Position numbers and translations under genes: made by a program | From: Leifsonia sp. ZF2019 | GTDB taxonomy: Bacteria; Actinomycetota; Actinomycetes; Actinomycetales; Microbacteriaceae | Reading direction: 5' to 3' | Length of the DNA: 64,000 nt | NCBI RefSeq assembly: GCF_019924635.1 | Contig: NZ_CP065037.1 | Location: 1,426,001 to 1,490,000, forward strand | Part shown: positions 7,442 through 15,061 of the stretch, piece after piece | How positions within the stretch are numbered: the first letter of the stretch is position 1 | How the letters are laid out: every line of letters begins with the position of its first letter | Notes under the pieces: model-generated | Databases searched by the model: none | What the model was told of the DNA's origin: nothing | Seen by the model: only the letters and a program-made list of their open reading frames with translations

Positions 7442-8879
7442 GCGCGCGGCGCCCGAGCGGCGCCCGCCGAAGCGCCGTCGCACGCCCGCCTCGCTGACCG
7501 GGCGCATCGTCCTGGTCACGTTCGCGGTGGCCCTGATCGCGGTGCTCGTGACCGCGGTGGTGTCGGTGGGTGTCGTGCAATCGGTCGCGGAGGGCCAGGC
7601 CCGCCAGCAGCTCAGGGCGCAGGCGACCGCGCTCGTCGCGGACGCGGCGACCAGTGCGACCCGACTCGACCGGCTGACGCAGCGGCTCACCGTGCTCGGC
7701 GACCGGTTCGCCGTCGTCGCGCCCGACGGGACGGTGAGCGGGCCGGCGCGCGCCTCCGTCGACGACGTCGTCGTGCGCGAGCTGCAGGACGGGCGGGCCG
7801 TCTCGACCACGACGACGATCGGTGGACGGGACGCGGTGCTGGTCGGCATCCCGGGCCCGGCGGGCGGCGGGGTGGTGGGCGTGCGCAAGGTCGCCGACAT
7901 CGCGGCGGGCACCGCTGAGCTCCTCCGCTGGATCGCGGTCGCGCTCGTGGTCGGTCTGGTCGTGGCGACCGCCGCCGGCTGGCTGCTGGCGCGGCTGCTC
8001 GGCCGGCCGATGACCCGGCTCGCGGCCGGCGCCCGCGAGCTGGCGCAGGGACGGCGTCGCGTCGCGATCGCCGATCAGCCGGTCGCCGAGATCGAGGACG
8101 TCGCCGCCGCGCTCCGCACCCTCGACGAGGCGCTGTCGGCGAGCGAGGACCGCCAGCGCGAGTTCCTGCTCTCGGTCTCCCACGAGATCCGGACCCCGCT
8201 GACCGCGATCCGCGGCTACGCGGAGGCCCTCGCCGACGGGATGGTGCCCGCTGCGGAGACCGCCCGCATCGGGGCGACGCTGACCACGGAGTCGGAGCGG
8301 CTGCGCCGGTTCGTCGACGACCTCCTGGAGCTCGCGCGGCTGGAGGCCGACGACTTCGCCATCGACCCGCAGCGGTTCGACGCCCGCGGTACCGTGCAGC
8401 GGACCGTCGAGGCGTGGGCGGCGGCCTGCGCGCGTGTGGGAGTCGCCCTCCGCGCCGAGCTCCCGGCGGACGAGCTGCCGATCGTCACGGACGAGATGCG
8501 GTTGCGCCAGATCGTGGACGGCCTGGTCGAGAACGCGCTCCGCGTCACGCCCGCCGGAGCCCCCATCGTGATCGCCGCCCGGACGACGGACGACGGGGCG
8601 GACCCGGGGGGTGTTCAGCTGGAGGTGCGCGACGGTGGCCCCGGCTTGGACGAGGCCGACGGCGCCGTGGCGTTCGAGCGCGGGGAGCTGCGCGACCGCT
8701 ACCGCGACCTCCGTCCGGTCGGCACCGGGCTCGGCCTGTCGATCGCACGGCGGCTGGTCGGGCGGCTGGGCGGTGCGATCTCGGTGCGCCGCGCGCCGGA
8801 GGGCGGAGCCGCGTTCGTGGTCGGTCTCCCACCCGCGGCCCCTTTACGTTCCTCGAACACTCCGCTCGCACGCCGCTGA
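7434..8879 (+). CDS. Membrane sensor histidine kinase
   Basis: A 481-residue kinase paired with the preceding regulator. It has a first membrane helix at about 24-50, an extracytoplasmic sensor of about 115 residues, and a second helix at about 165-187. A HAMP linker (about 185-235) follows, then a HisKA domain with His250 in SVSHEIRTPLTAI and a HATPase_c domain with EIVENAL-like VENAL, RDGGPGL and GTGLGLSI. It starts at ATG 7434 inside the regulator gene (eight-base overlap). The signal is unknown; the periplasm-facing loop and neighbouring envelope genes suggest cell-surface stress. Confidence 0.9.
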   Translation: MAERAAPERRPPKRRRTPASLTGRIVLVTFAVALIAVLVTAVVSVGVVQSVAEGQARQQLRAQATALVADAATSATRLDRLTQRLTVLGDRFAVVAPDGTVSGPARASVDDVVVRELQDGRAVSTTTTIGGRDAVLVGIPGPAGGGVVGVRKVADIAAGTAELLRWIAVALVVGLVVATAAGWLLARLLGRPMTRLAAGARELAQGRRRVAIADQPVAEIEDVAAALRTLDEALSASEDRQREFLLSVSHEIRTPLTAIRGYAEALADGMVPAAETARIGATLTTESERLRRFVDDLLELARLEADDFAIDPQRFDARGTVQRTVEAWAAACARVGVALRAELPADELPIVTDEMRLRQIVDGLVENALRVTPAGAPIVIAARTTDDGADPGGVQLEVRDGGPGLDEADGAVAFERGELRDRYRDLRPVGTGLGLSIARRLVGRLGGAISVRRAPEGGAAFVVGLPPAAPLRSSNTPLARR

Positions 8880-8903
8880 CCCGGCGGGCGCAGAGTGGTC
8901 GGC

Positions 8904-9512
8904 ATGAACGATGAGACCGACCCGACCCAGCCCCTTCCCTCCGCGCCCGACACCCGTGCGGCGCAACCCGGACCGGTGACGCCGCCGACCGCCGCGCAGC
9001 CGGGCACCGCGTCCTCGACCGCCACAGGCTTCGTGCACCGGCACGCCGTGGGCGTCGCCGTCGCGGCGGGCGCGCTCGCCGTCGTGCTGCTCGCCGGCGG
9101 CACCGCGTGGGGGGTCTCTGCCGCGGTCGCCGCGGCGCAGCCGGCCGCCTCGATGTCGAGCACCGCGCTGGACCACACCGCCGCGTCGAAGAAGGCGTCG
9201 TCCGCGAAGGCCTCGTCGAAGGCTCGCGGCAGCGCGAAGAGGAAGGCGCACGGGGTGCGCGGCACCATCGCCGCGATCGACGGCTCCACCTGGACCGTCC
9301 ACACGGCGAACGGGGCGACGGTGACCGTGACGATCGCGTCGACGACCGCCTTCGGGACCGCGGCGAAGCCCGCCGAGCGGTCATCGTTCGCCGTGGGCGA
9401 CCGCGTCGGGGTGCTCGGGATGCGCTCCGGCGACACGGTGACGGCGAAGCGGATCGTCATGCTGCCCGCCTCCGCCCACACGGGGACGCCGACGCCGGCG
9501 CCGACTGCCTGA
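8904..9512 (+). CDS. Single-pass membrane protein with DUF5666 domain
   Basis: A 202-residue protein. A Pro/Thr-rich cytoplasmic N-terminus precedes one membrane helix (about 49-75), and a Lys/Ser/Ala-rich linker (SSAKASSKARGSAKRK) follows it. The external C-terminal domain reads GTIAAIDGSTWTV... FAVGDRVGVLG, the beta-barrel pattern of DUF5666. The domain has no known biochemical role. It follows the histidine kinase by 24 bases and could be co-transcribed, or be started from a CTTTAC element in the end of the kinase gene. ATG 8904 was preferred to the GTG three codons earlier because neither has a clear ribosome site. Confidence 0.7.
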   Translation: MNDETDPTQPLPSAPDTRAAQPGPVTPPTAAQPGTASSTATGFVHRHAVGVAVAAGALAVVLLAGGTAWGVSAAVAAAQPAASMSSTALDHTAASKKASSAKASSKARGSAKRKAHGVRGTIAAIDGSTWTVHTANGATVTVTIASTTAFGTAAKPAERSSFAVGDRVGVLGMRSGDTVTAKRIVMLPASAHTGTPTPAPTA

Positions 9513-9572
9513 CACCAATTCTCCTCAGACAAGCAGACAAGAAACGGCGGAGGAGGGGCATAGACTGCCCTC

Positions 9573-10244
9573 ATGCCCTTCCTCCGCGCCCCGCTCGCCG
9601 ACCAGGCCGCCGACGCCCTGCTGGAGCGCATCCGCTCCGGTGAGTGGACGCTCGGCGAGAAGCTCCCCGGCGAGACGACGCTGGCCCCCCAGCTCGGCGT
9701 CGGCCGCTCGACCGTGCGGGAGGCGATCCGGCAGCTCGCGGGGCGCGGCGTGCTCCAGTCGCGACAGGGCGCCGGCGTGTTCGTCACCGCCCTCGACGCT
9801 CCGGAGGAGTGGGATGCCGTGTTGCGCCGTGCGGACATCCTCTCGGTGATCGAGGCGCGCATCGCGATAGAGTCGGAGGCGGCGGCGCTCGCGGCGGCCC
9901 GCCGCACTCCGGTGGAGCTCCGCGCTCTGCGCCGCACCCTGGACGCGCGGGGGGCGGCCGGCGCCGACGCGGGCCTGGAGGCGCACGTGGACGCCGACAC
10001 CGCCTTCCACCGCGCGGTCGTCGCGGCCGCCCACAACGACATCCTCGCCGAGCTCTTCGACGGCTTCGTGCCGCGCCTGCGCCAGGCGATGGTGGAGATG
10101 CTGCGGTTGCGCCCGGTCGCGGACGAGGCCGGGGATCACGATGCCCATCGCGCGCTGCTCGACGCGATCGCCGACCACGACGCCGTCGCCGCCGCCCGGC
10201 TCAGCCGCGACCACCTCGCCTCGCTGAAGGAGCGCCTCTCGTGA
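9573..10244 (+). CDS. GntR/FadR-family transcriptional regulator
   Basis: A 223-residue regulator. The N-terminal winged helix (about 8-75) reads ALLERIRSGEWTLGEKLPGE, RSTVREAIRQLAGRGVL and RQGAGVFV. A C-terminal FCD helical ligand-binding domain (about 88-220) contains the metal-binding style residues D...H (DTAFHRAVVAAAHND) and DHDAHRALLDAI. TAGACT at 9561-9566 ends six bases before the ATG, so the message is probably leaderless. CAGACAAG occurs twice in tandem just upstream (about 9527-9541) and may be its operator. Its stop overlaps the start of the ABC ATPase gene (GTGA), so both are one operon. Confidence 0.88.
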   Translation: MPFLRAPLADQAADALLERIRSGEWTLGEKLPGETTLAPQLGVGRSTVREAIRQLAGRGVLQSRQGAGVFVTALDAPEEWDAVLRRADILSVIEARIAIESEAAALAAARRTPVELRALRRTLDARGAAGADAGLEAHVDADTAFHRAVVAAAHNDILAELFDGFVPRLRQAMVEMLRLRPVADEAGDHDAHRALLDAIADHDAVAAARLSRDHLASLKERLS

Positions 10245-11050
10245 CCGCATCGGCTTCCGCCGTACTCGAACTGCGCGACGTGACGTTCCGCCGCGACGGG
10301 ACGCACATCCTCGACGGCATCGACCTCACCGTGCGTGCCGGGGAGCACTGGGCGCTCCTCGGGCCGAACGGCGCGGGCAAGAGCACCGTGCTCGGTTTCT
10401 GCGGCGCCCTGACCTTTCCGACCTCGGGCACGGTCGACGTGCTCGGCCGCCGCCTCGGCCGCGTGGAGCTACAGGAGCTGCGCCGCCACATCGGTCACGT
10501 CAACCCGCGCCACCCCGTCCGCTCGCCCCTCACCGTGACAGAGGTCGTGCTCACCGGGCTGACGGGCACCCTGGAGCCGCCCCTGCGCTGGACGGCGACG
10601 CCCGAGCAGATCGCGCGCGCCCACGAGCTCCTGCACACGGTCGGCCTGGACGGCCGCCTCGACGCCCGCTGGCCGACGCTCTCGCAGGGCGAGCGTGGCC
10701 GCACGCTGATCGCACGCGCCCTCATCGCCGACCCGCGCCTCCTCCTGCTCGACGAGCCGACCACGGGTCTCGACGTCGCCGCCCGCGAGCAGCTGCTCGA
10801 GACCATCGACGACCTCTCCCGCACCGCCCCCGACCTCGCCTCCGTGCTCGTGACGCACCATCTGGAGGAGCTGCCGGAGACGACCACGCACGCTCTCCTG
10901 ATCTCCCACGGCCGCATCGTCGCCACGGGCCCCATCGCCGAGGCCGTGACGACGGAGACGGTCACCCGGGCGTTCGAGCACGCCATCCGGGTCGAGCGCG
11001 CGGACGGGCGCTGGAGTGCGCGGGCGGTGCGGGAGCGGGTCGCCAGATAG
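10241..11050 (+). CDS. ABC transporter ATP-binding protein
   Basis: A 269-residue single-domain ABC ATPase. Walker A is GPNGAGKST at about 41-49, the signature is LSQGERGR, Walker B is LLLLDEPTTGLD, and the switch His is in LVTHHLEEL. It resembles the solitary ModF/PhrA/YlmA-type ATPases that lack their own permease gene; no permease lies next to it. The GTG at 10241 overlaps the stop of the GntR gene. Whether it drives transport or another process cannot be told; co-transcription with a FadR-type regulator suggests a metabolite-controlled function. Confidence 0.85.
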   Translation: MTASASAVLELRDVTFRRDGTHILDGIDLTVRAGEHWALLGPNGAGKSTVLGFCGALTFPTSGTVDVLGRRLGRVELQELRRHIGHVNPRHPVRSPLTVTEVVLTGLTGTLEPPLRWTATPEQIARAHELLHTVGLDGRLDARWPTLSQGERGRTLIARALIADPRLLLLDEPTTGLDVAAREQLLETIDDLSRTAPDLASVLVTHHLEELPETTTHALLISHGRIVATGPIAEAVTTETVTRAFEHAIRVERADGRWSARAVRERVAR

Positions 11051-11056
11051 GTCTGA

Positions 11057-11098
11057 ATAATGGTCCATAAAGGACTAGAATTCAGCCTATAATGGTCC
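11057..11098 (+). promoter_or_regulatory. relBE promoter and autoregulatory repeats
   Basis: A perfect TATAAT (11088-11093) ends seven bases before the ATG at 11101, indicating a leaderless transcript. ATAATGGTCC occurs twice (11057-11066 and 11089-11098), 32 bases apart, with an inverted GGAC between them (11072-11075). The second copy covers the -10 box. This layout fits RelB-RelE binding for autorepression. Confidence 0.6.
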
Positions 11099-11100
11099 TT

Positions 11101-11379
11101 ATGCAGACTCTGCCGATCTCCGCCGTGAAGGCCCGCCTGAGTGAGCTGGTCGACTCCGCGTCGCACACTCGTGAAGAGGTGGCAATCACGGTAAACGGGT
11201 CACCTGCCGCGATGCTGATCGGAATCGACGAATGGGAGGAGTTGCAGGAGCGTCTCCACTGGCTCTCCACCGGTGACGACCTCGTTGCCCGGCTCGCCGA
11301 GGCGCGTCGAGAAGTCGAATCAGGCGGCGGACTCGGCGAAGACGAGATCCGGGCGCGATTCGGCGTTCCGCGCCGATGA
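11101..11379 (+). CDS. relB: RelB-type antitoxin (Phd/YefM fold)
   Basis: A 92-residue antitoxin. The N-terminal Phd/YefM-like fold reads LPISAVKARLSELVDSASHT, then a beta-hairpin ITVNGSPAAMLIGIDEWEEL. The acidic, probably disordered C-terminus (EDEIRARFG) would wrap the toxin. It resembles mycobacterial RelB (Rv1247c type). Two in-frame ATGs exist; 11101 was chosen because it lies seven bases after TATAAT with no ribosome site, the arrangement of a leaderless gene. It overlaps the toxin gene by ATGA. It should neutralise RelE and repress its own promoter. Confidence 0.88.
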   Translation: MQTLPISAVKARLSELVDSASHTREEVAITVNGSPAAMLIGIDEWEELQERLHWLSTGDDLVARLAEARREVESGGGLGEDEIRARFGVPRR

Positions 11380-11642
11380 CGTACGAGGTGATCTTCGCCT
11401 CGACCGCTGTCCGGGATCTCGAGCGCATCCCGCCGAGGATCGTGCCAGCCGTCATCGAGTTCGCCTATGGCGATCTGGCGCGCAACCCTCGACGTGTCGG
11501 CAAGGCGCTGGAGCGGGAGCTCTCGGGCCTTTTCAGTGCGCGGCGCGGTCCGTACCGGATTCTGTACGAGATCCAGGATGAAGAAGTCCGCGTCCTCGTC
11601 GTGCGGGTGGATCACCGCGCGGACGCGTATCGCCCCCGCTGA
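11376..11642 (+). CDS. relE: RelE-type mRNA interferase toxin
   Basis: An 88-residue toxin of the RelE/ParE superfamily. It matches the mycobacterial RelE pattern: an N-terminal beta strand (YEVIFASTAVRDLERIP), FAYGDLARNPRRVGK, FSARRGPYRILYEI and the ending VRVDHRADAYR. The conserved Arg residues in SARRGPYRILY and the late His/Asp/Tyr region are the ones expected for ribosome-dependent mRNA cleavage. Its ATG overlaps the antitoxin stop. Toxicity is inferred from the family. It converges on the flavoprotein gene with a 34-base gap. Confidence 0.88.
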   Translation: MTYEVIFASTAVRDLERIPPRIVPAVIEFAYGDLARNPRRVGKALERELSGLFSARRGPYRILYEIQDEEVRVLVVRVDHRADAYRPR

Positions 11643-11676
11643 TCCGCAGCGCTGCTGAACCGCTCTCCGCTGACCC

Positions 11677-12642
11677 TCACCCCGCCGCGCCCACCGCCTG
11701 CTCCCGCTGCGCCGCGACGGCGCGCTGCACGTCCTCCTGCACCAGCTCCATGTTCAGCTGTGCCGCAGCGAAGGCGGCGGCCGCCGCGGCCATGCCGACC
11801 TGGGCGGAGGGGTCGGTGACGTTTCCGGCAGCCCAGACGCCCGGGACGGCGGTGCGGCCGGCCGGGTCGACGACGAGGTGCTCGCCCATGCCGAGGGGGA
11901 GCTCTTCCGGCTCGAGCCCGAGGCCGGCGAAGAACGGAGCGAGGACGAGGGAGCGTGCTGCGATGGCGATCGTGGAGCGCGGTTCGACGCTGCCGTCGGC
12001 GAGGCGCAGGCCGGTCACGCGGCCGTCCGCGGACTCGACGGCGGCGACGGCCCCGCGCACGACGCGGATGCCGCGGGCGGCGAGCTGCTCGGACTCCTCG
12101 ACGGTCGGCTCGGCGAAGTCGTTCACGAACAGGACGACATCGTCGCTCCACTGGCGGAACAGCAGGGCCTGGTGCACGGCGCGCGGGTGGAGCGCGAGAA
12201 CGCCGATCGCGGTGTCGCGCACCTCCCAGCCGTGGCAGTACGGACAGTGGACGACGTCGCGGCCCCAGTGCTCGCGCAGGCCGGGGAGCGCGGGGAGGTC
12301 GTCGACCAGTCCTGTGGCGATGACGAGGCGGGCGGCGCGGAGCGTGTCACCGCTGTCTGTCGTCACGCCGAAGCCGGCCGCATCGCGTCGGGCATCGGTG
12401 ACGACGGCAGCGCGCACCTCGCCCCCGTACCGTCGCACCTCCTCGCGCCCGCGCTCCGCCAGTTCGGCCGGCGGGGTGCCGTCTCGGCCGAAGAGGGCGT
12501 GGACGGCGGCGGCGGGGGCGTTGCGGGGTGCGCCGGCGTCGAGCACCAGCACGGAGCGGCGCGAGCGGGCGAGCATGAGCCCGGCGCTCAGTCCGGCGGC
12601 GCCGCCGCCGATCACGATGACATCGAAGTCGAGGTTCTGCAT
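11677..12642 (-). CDS. Thioredoxin-reductase-like NAD(P)/FAD oxidoreductase
   Basis: A 321-residue flavoprotein. FAD-binding GGGAAGLSAG lies at about 12-21. The redox pair CPYC is Cys133/Cys136, followed by HGWE. A second nucleotide-binding region lacks the usual full GxGxxG (IGVLALHPRA), and the C-terminal FAD motif is GVWAAGNVTD. It belongs to the TrxB-like reductases often found beside XRE-cupin regulators; its electron partner is not known. ATG 12642 follows a GGAGG at five bases. It diverges from the regulator gene, and the shared gap carries three TGGCAA half-sites. Confidence 0.87.
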   Translation of the reverse strand: MQNLDFDVIVIGGGAAGLSAGLMLARSRRSVLVLDAGAPRNAPAAAVHALFGRDGTPPAELAERGREEVRRYGGEVRAAVVTDARRDAAGFGVTTDSGDTLRAARLVIATGLVDDLPALPGLREHWGRDVVHCPYCHGWEVRDTAIGVLALHPRAVHQALLFRQWSDDVVLFVNDFAEPTVEESEQLAARGIRVVRGAVAAVESADGRVTGLRLADGSVEPRSTIAIAARSLVLAPFFAGLGLEPEELPLGMGEHLVVDPAGRTAVPGVWAAGNVTDPSAQVGMAAAAAAFAAAQLNMELVQEDVQRAVAAQREQAVGAAG

Positions 12643-12671
12643 CCTCCGATGCTGGGCGGTGCAGCTTCTGC

Positions 12672-12698
12672 TGGCAAACTTCCTTGCCAAAATGGCAA
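12672..12698. promoter_or_regulatory. TGGCAA inverted-repeat operator between flavoprotein and XRE-cupin genes
   Basis: TGGCAA (12672-12677), TTGCCA (12684-12689) and TGGCAA (12693-12698) are three half-sites in alternating orientation, giving two overlapping palindromes with 6- and 3-base spacers. They sit in the 65-base gap between the divergent genes, immediately before the regulator start, and are the obvious site for the encoded XRE-cupin repressor. Confidence 0.6.
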
Positions 12699-12707
12699 AG
12701 TGGGAGG

Positions 12708-13322
12708 ATGAGCGATGAACTCGACCACGCACTCGACGCCGTCGGCCGCCGCTTGCGGGCGCTGCGGACGAAGCGCGACCTCACGCTGACCGAGCTGTCC
12801 GAGGCGACGGGCATCTCCGTCAGCACGCTGTCACGGCTCGAGTCGGGCGCGCGCCGGCCGACGCTGGAGCTGCTGCTGCCACTGGCGCGCGCCCACGGCG
12901 TCACGCTCGACGAACTGGTCGACGCGCCTCCGACGGGCGACCCGCGCGTCCATCTGCGGCCGACCCGGATGCACGGGCGCACGGTGGTGCCGCTCACCCG
13001 GCGCCCCGGTGGCATCCAGGCGTACAAGATGGTGATCCCGACCGGCTCCGCCGCTCCCGAGCCCGAACCGCGTACCCATGAGGGATACGAGTGGCTCTAT
13101 GTGCTGAACGGCCGGCTGCGGCTGGTGCTGGGCGAGCACGACCTCGTGCTGGAGCCGGGCGAGGCGGCGGAGTTCGACACCCGCGTGCCGCACTGGTTCG
13201 ACCGCGCGGGCGAGGAGGGTGTGGAGTTCCTCAGCCTGTTCGGCAAGCAGGGCGAGCGGATGCACGTGCGCGCCCGGCCGACGCACGGTCGCGGCACCGT
13301 CGACACGCGCGACCGGGACTAG
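12708..13322 (+). CDS. XRE-family transcriptional regulator with cupin sensor domain
   Basis: A 204-residue regulator. The N-terminal helix-turn-helix (about 10-65) reads TLTELSEATGISVSTLSRLESG. The C-terminal cupin barrel (about 110-190) reads THEGYEWLYVLNGRLRLVLGEHD, ... LEPGEAAEFDTRVPHWF, with candidate metal-binding His residues. Such regulators sense small ligands and usually control the adjacent gene, here the divergent flavoprotein. The ATG at 12708 directly abuts GGGAGG, so the start is a little uncertain; the next ATG is out of frame and upstream frames only offer TTG. An alpha/beta hydrolase follows after 11 bases. Confidence 0.87.
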   Translation: MSDELDHALDAVGRRLRALRTKRDLTLTELSEATGISVSTLSRLESGARRPTLELLLPLARAHGVTLDELVDAPPTGDPRVHLRPTRMHGRTVVPLTRRPGGIQAYKMVIPTGSAAPEPEPRTHEGYEWLYVLNGRLRLVLGEHDLVLEPGEAAEFDTRVPHWFDRAGEEGVEFLSLFGKQGERMHVRARPTHGRGTVDTRDRD

Positions 13323-13333
13323 GCTGGGCGTTC

Positions 13334-14125
13334 GTGCCCGACTACGCCATCGCCGACGACGGGGCGCGCATCGCCTTCGCCGAGCGGGGGACCGGCGTTC
13401 CCGTCCTGCTCATCGCCGGTCAGGCGACGGGGATGCACGGCTGGGGTCCCTTCGCCGACGCGCTCGCACGCGACTTCCGGGTGATCGTGTTCGACCATCG
13501 CGGCATCGGAGACAGCGACGGCGGCGACGCCGCCCGCTACACGACCAGAGCGTTCGCCAACGACGCGGTCGCGGTGCTCGACGCGGCCGGGGTCGCGGCC
13601 GCGCACGTGGTCGGCCACTCGATGGGCGGCCGCGTCGCGCAGTGGCTCGCCGCAGACGACCCGGAGCGGGTGCGTCGCCTCGTGCTCATCGCCACCACGG
13701 CGAGCGACCGCGGGGGCGAGCGACGCGACCCGGCGGTGGTCGCCGACCTGCTGAGCGGGGATCGCGCACGGATGACGCCCCTGTTCTTCGACGCCGCCTG
13801 GGCGGAGGCGCACCCCGCGGCCGTCGACGGCTTCTTCACCCGTGTCGCCGGCCGCGAGGCGCTGCGCGGTCACTTCGCCGCCAGCCGGGACCACGACGCC
13901 CGCGAGGCGCTGGCCCGCATCCGCGCCCGGACGCTCGTGCTGCACGGCGAGCACGATGCGCTCACGCCGCTGCCGCAGGCGCAGCTGCTCGCCGATGGCA
14001 TCCAGGACGCGCGGCTCCAGGCGTTCGACGCCGGCCACGGGCTGCAGCTCGACACGCCCGCCGTGCTGAAGGCGGTGCGGGCGTTCCTGCTGCCGCCCGG
14101 GCAGCGGCGGGCGCATCCAGCCTGA
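13334..14125 (+). CDS. Alpha/beta hydrolase
   Basis: A 263-residue hydrolase of the haloperoxidase/3-oxoadipate-enol-lactonase-like type. It has the oxyanion region LLIAGQATGMHGW, HRGIGDS, the nucleophile elbow GHSMGG (Ser96), an acid loop HGEHDALTP and the catalytic His in DAGHGLQ. The GTG at 13334 was chosen because the fold starts there. TAGGCT eight bases upstream overlaps the stop of the regulator gene, so leaderless or read-through expression are both possible. Substrate unknown. It shares an orientation and probably a transcript with the XRE-cupin gene. Confidence 0.82.
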   Translation: MPDYAIADDGARIAFAERGTGVPVLLIAGQATGMHGWGPFADALARDFRVIVFDHRGIGDSDGGDAARYTTRAFANDAVAVLDAAGVAAAHVVGHSMGGRVAQWLAADDPERVRRLVLIATTASDRGGERRDPAVVADLLSGDRARMTPLFFDAAWAEAHPAAVDGFFTRVAGREALRGHFAASRDHDAREALARIRARTLVLHGEHDALTPLPQAQLLADGIQDARLQAFDAGHGLQLDTPAVLKAVRAFLLPPGQRRAHPA

Positions 14126-14132
14126 TGACGGC

Positions 14133-14501
14133 TCACGCGCGGTCGTGCAGGGTGATCTGGTAGCCATCCGGGTCGGAGAAGGTGAACGTGCGACCGAACG
14201 GCCCGTCGAACGGCGCAGTGACGATGGGGTGGCCGTCGGCGGCGAGCGCGTCGTGGATGGCCTGCACGTCGGTGGCGTGCAGCCAGAGCGCGACGCCGAT
14301 GCCGGGCTGCGGCGCGGCGTCCAGGTCGGTGCCGGGTGCGATGTCGCGGAGCGCGAACGCGATCGGAGCCGTCGCGAAGACGACGGCGTGCGGGGGGCCC
14401 GCGGGGGAGCGGACGAGGCCCAGGTAGCGCTCGTAGAACGCCTGCGAGGCGTCGAGGTCGCGCACCTGGAGGGAGAGGAAGTCGGGGCCGGTGGCGGGCA
14501 T
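14133..14501 (-). CDS. VOC/glyoxalase family protein
   Basis: A 122-residue single-module vicinal-oxygen-chelate protein (FLSLQVRDLDASQAFYERYLGL ... FTFSDPDGYQITLHD). Proteins of this size act as glyoxalases, bleomycin-type binding proteins or fosfomycin-like transferases; no specific family residues single one out. ATG 14501 has GAAGGAG six bases upstream. It is divergent from a MarR regulator whose twin palindromic operator lies between the genes, so it is the likely regulated target and may detoxify the compound sensed by that regulator. Confidence 0.83.
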   Translation of the reverse strand: MPATGPDFLSLQVRDLDASQAFYERYLGLVRSPAGPPHAVVFATAPIAFALRDIAPGTDLDAAPQPGIGVALWLHATDVQAIHDALAADGHPIVTAPFDGPFGRTFTFSDPDGYQITLHDRA

Positions 14502-14521
14502 GGGGTGCTCCTTCGTTCATG

Positions 14522-14566
14522 TGTCAGTTTTCTGACATGAGAGAATCTATGTCAGAATACTGACAT
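14522..14566. promoter_or_regulatory. Twin MarR operators TGTCAG-N4-CTGACA
   Basis: Two perfect 16-base palindromes, TGTCAGTTTTCTGACA (14522-14537) and TGTCAGAATACTGACA (14550-14565), lie with centres 28 bases apart. The second extends one more base each side (14549-14566) and overlaps the regulator's ATG. They fill the 63-base gap between the divergent VOC and MarR genes, so repression of both is expected. Confidence 0.75.
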
Positions 14567-15017
14567 GAGTCAAGATGGCGAGGGAATCGACCTCGAGACG
14601 TCCCTGGGATACCTCCTCAAAGAGGCGTCCAGCGCTCTCCGCGCGGCCATGGAGGAGGTGCTGAAACCGCTCGGGATGACCGTGACGCACTACTCGTGCC
14701 TCGAACTGCTCGCGCAGCGACCCGGCCTGTCGAACTCGGAGCTCGCGCGGGGGACATTCGTGACCCGGCAGTCCATGAACGTGCTGCTGCAGGCGCTCGA
14801 GCGGGACGGCTTCGTGACGCGCCCCGCCGAGGCTCCGGTCGGCAAAGCGCTGCCGACACGGCTCACGCCCCGGGGGAGGCGGAGCCTGGATGCGGCGTCG
14901 GCAGCCGTCCGCTCCGTCGAACTGCGGATGCTGGCGGGTCTGGACGACGAGGATCGGTCCGCCGCGCTGCGGATACTGCGCAGCATGGTCGGCTCCCTTC
15001 GCGCCGGCAGCGTCTGA
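14565..15017 (+). CDS. MarR-family transcriptional regulator
   Basis: A 150-residue winged-helix regulator of the MarR type. A dimerisation helix (LLKEASSALRAAMEEVLKP) comes first. The helix-turn-helix (about 45-75) reads LSNSELARGTFVTRQSMNVLLQALERDGF, with a basic wing PTRLTPRGRRS and a C-terminal dimerisation helix. There is no ribosome site, and the ATG is covered by the second palindromic operator; translation is probably leaderless and strongly autorepressed. It should control the divergent VOC gene. It converges on the DUF2252 gene with a 44-base gap. Confidence 0.88.
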   Translation: MSQDGEGIDLETSLGYLLKEASSALRAAMEEVLKPLGMTVTHYSCLELLAQRPGLSNSELARGTFVTRQSMNVLLQALERDGFVTRPAEAPVGKALPTRLTPRGRRSLDAASAAVRSVELRMLAGLDDEDRSAALRILRSMVGSLRAGSV

Positions 15018-15061
15018 GAGGCGACGCGTCCAGGAGGAGGCGCATCCGGGAGGCGACGCGG

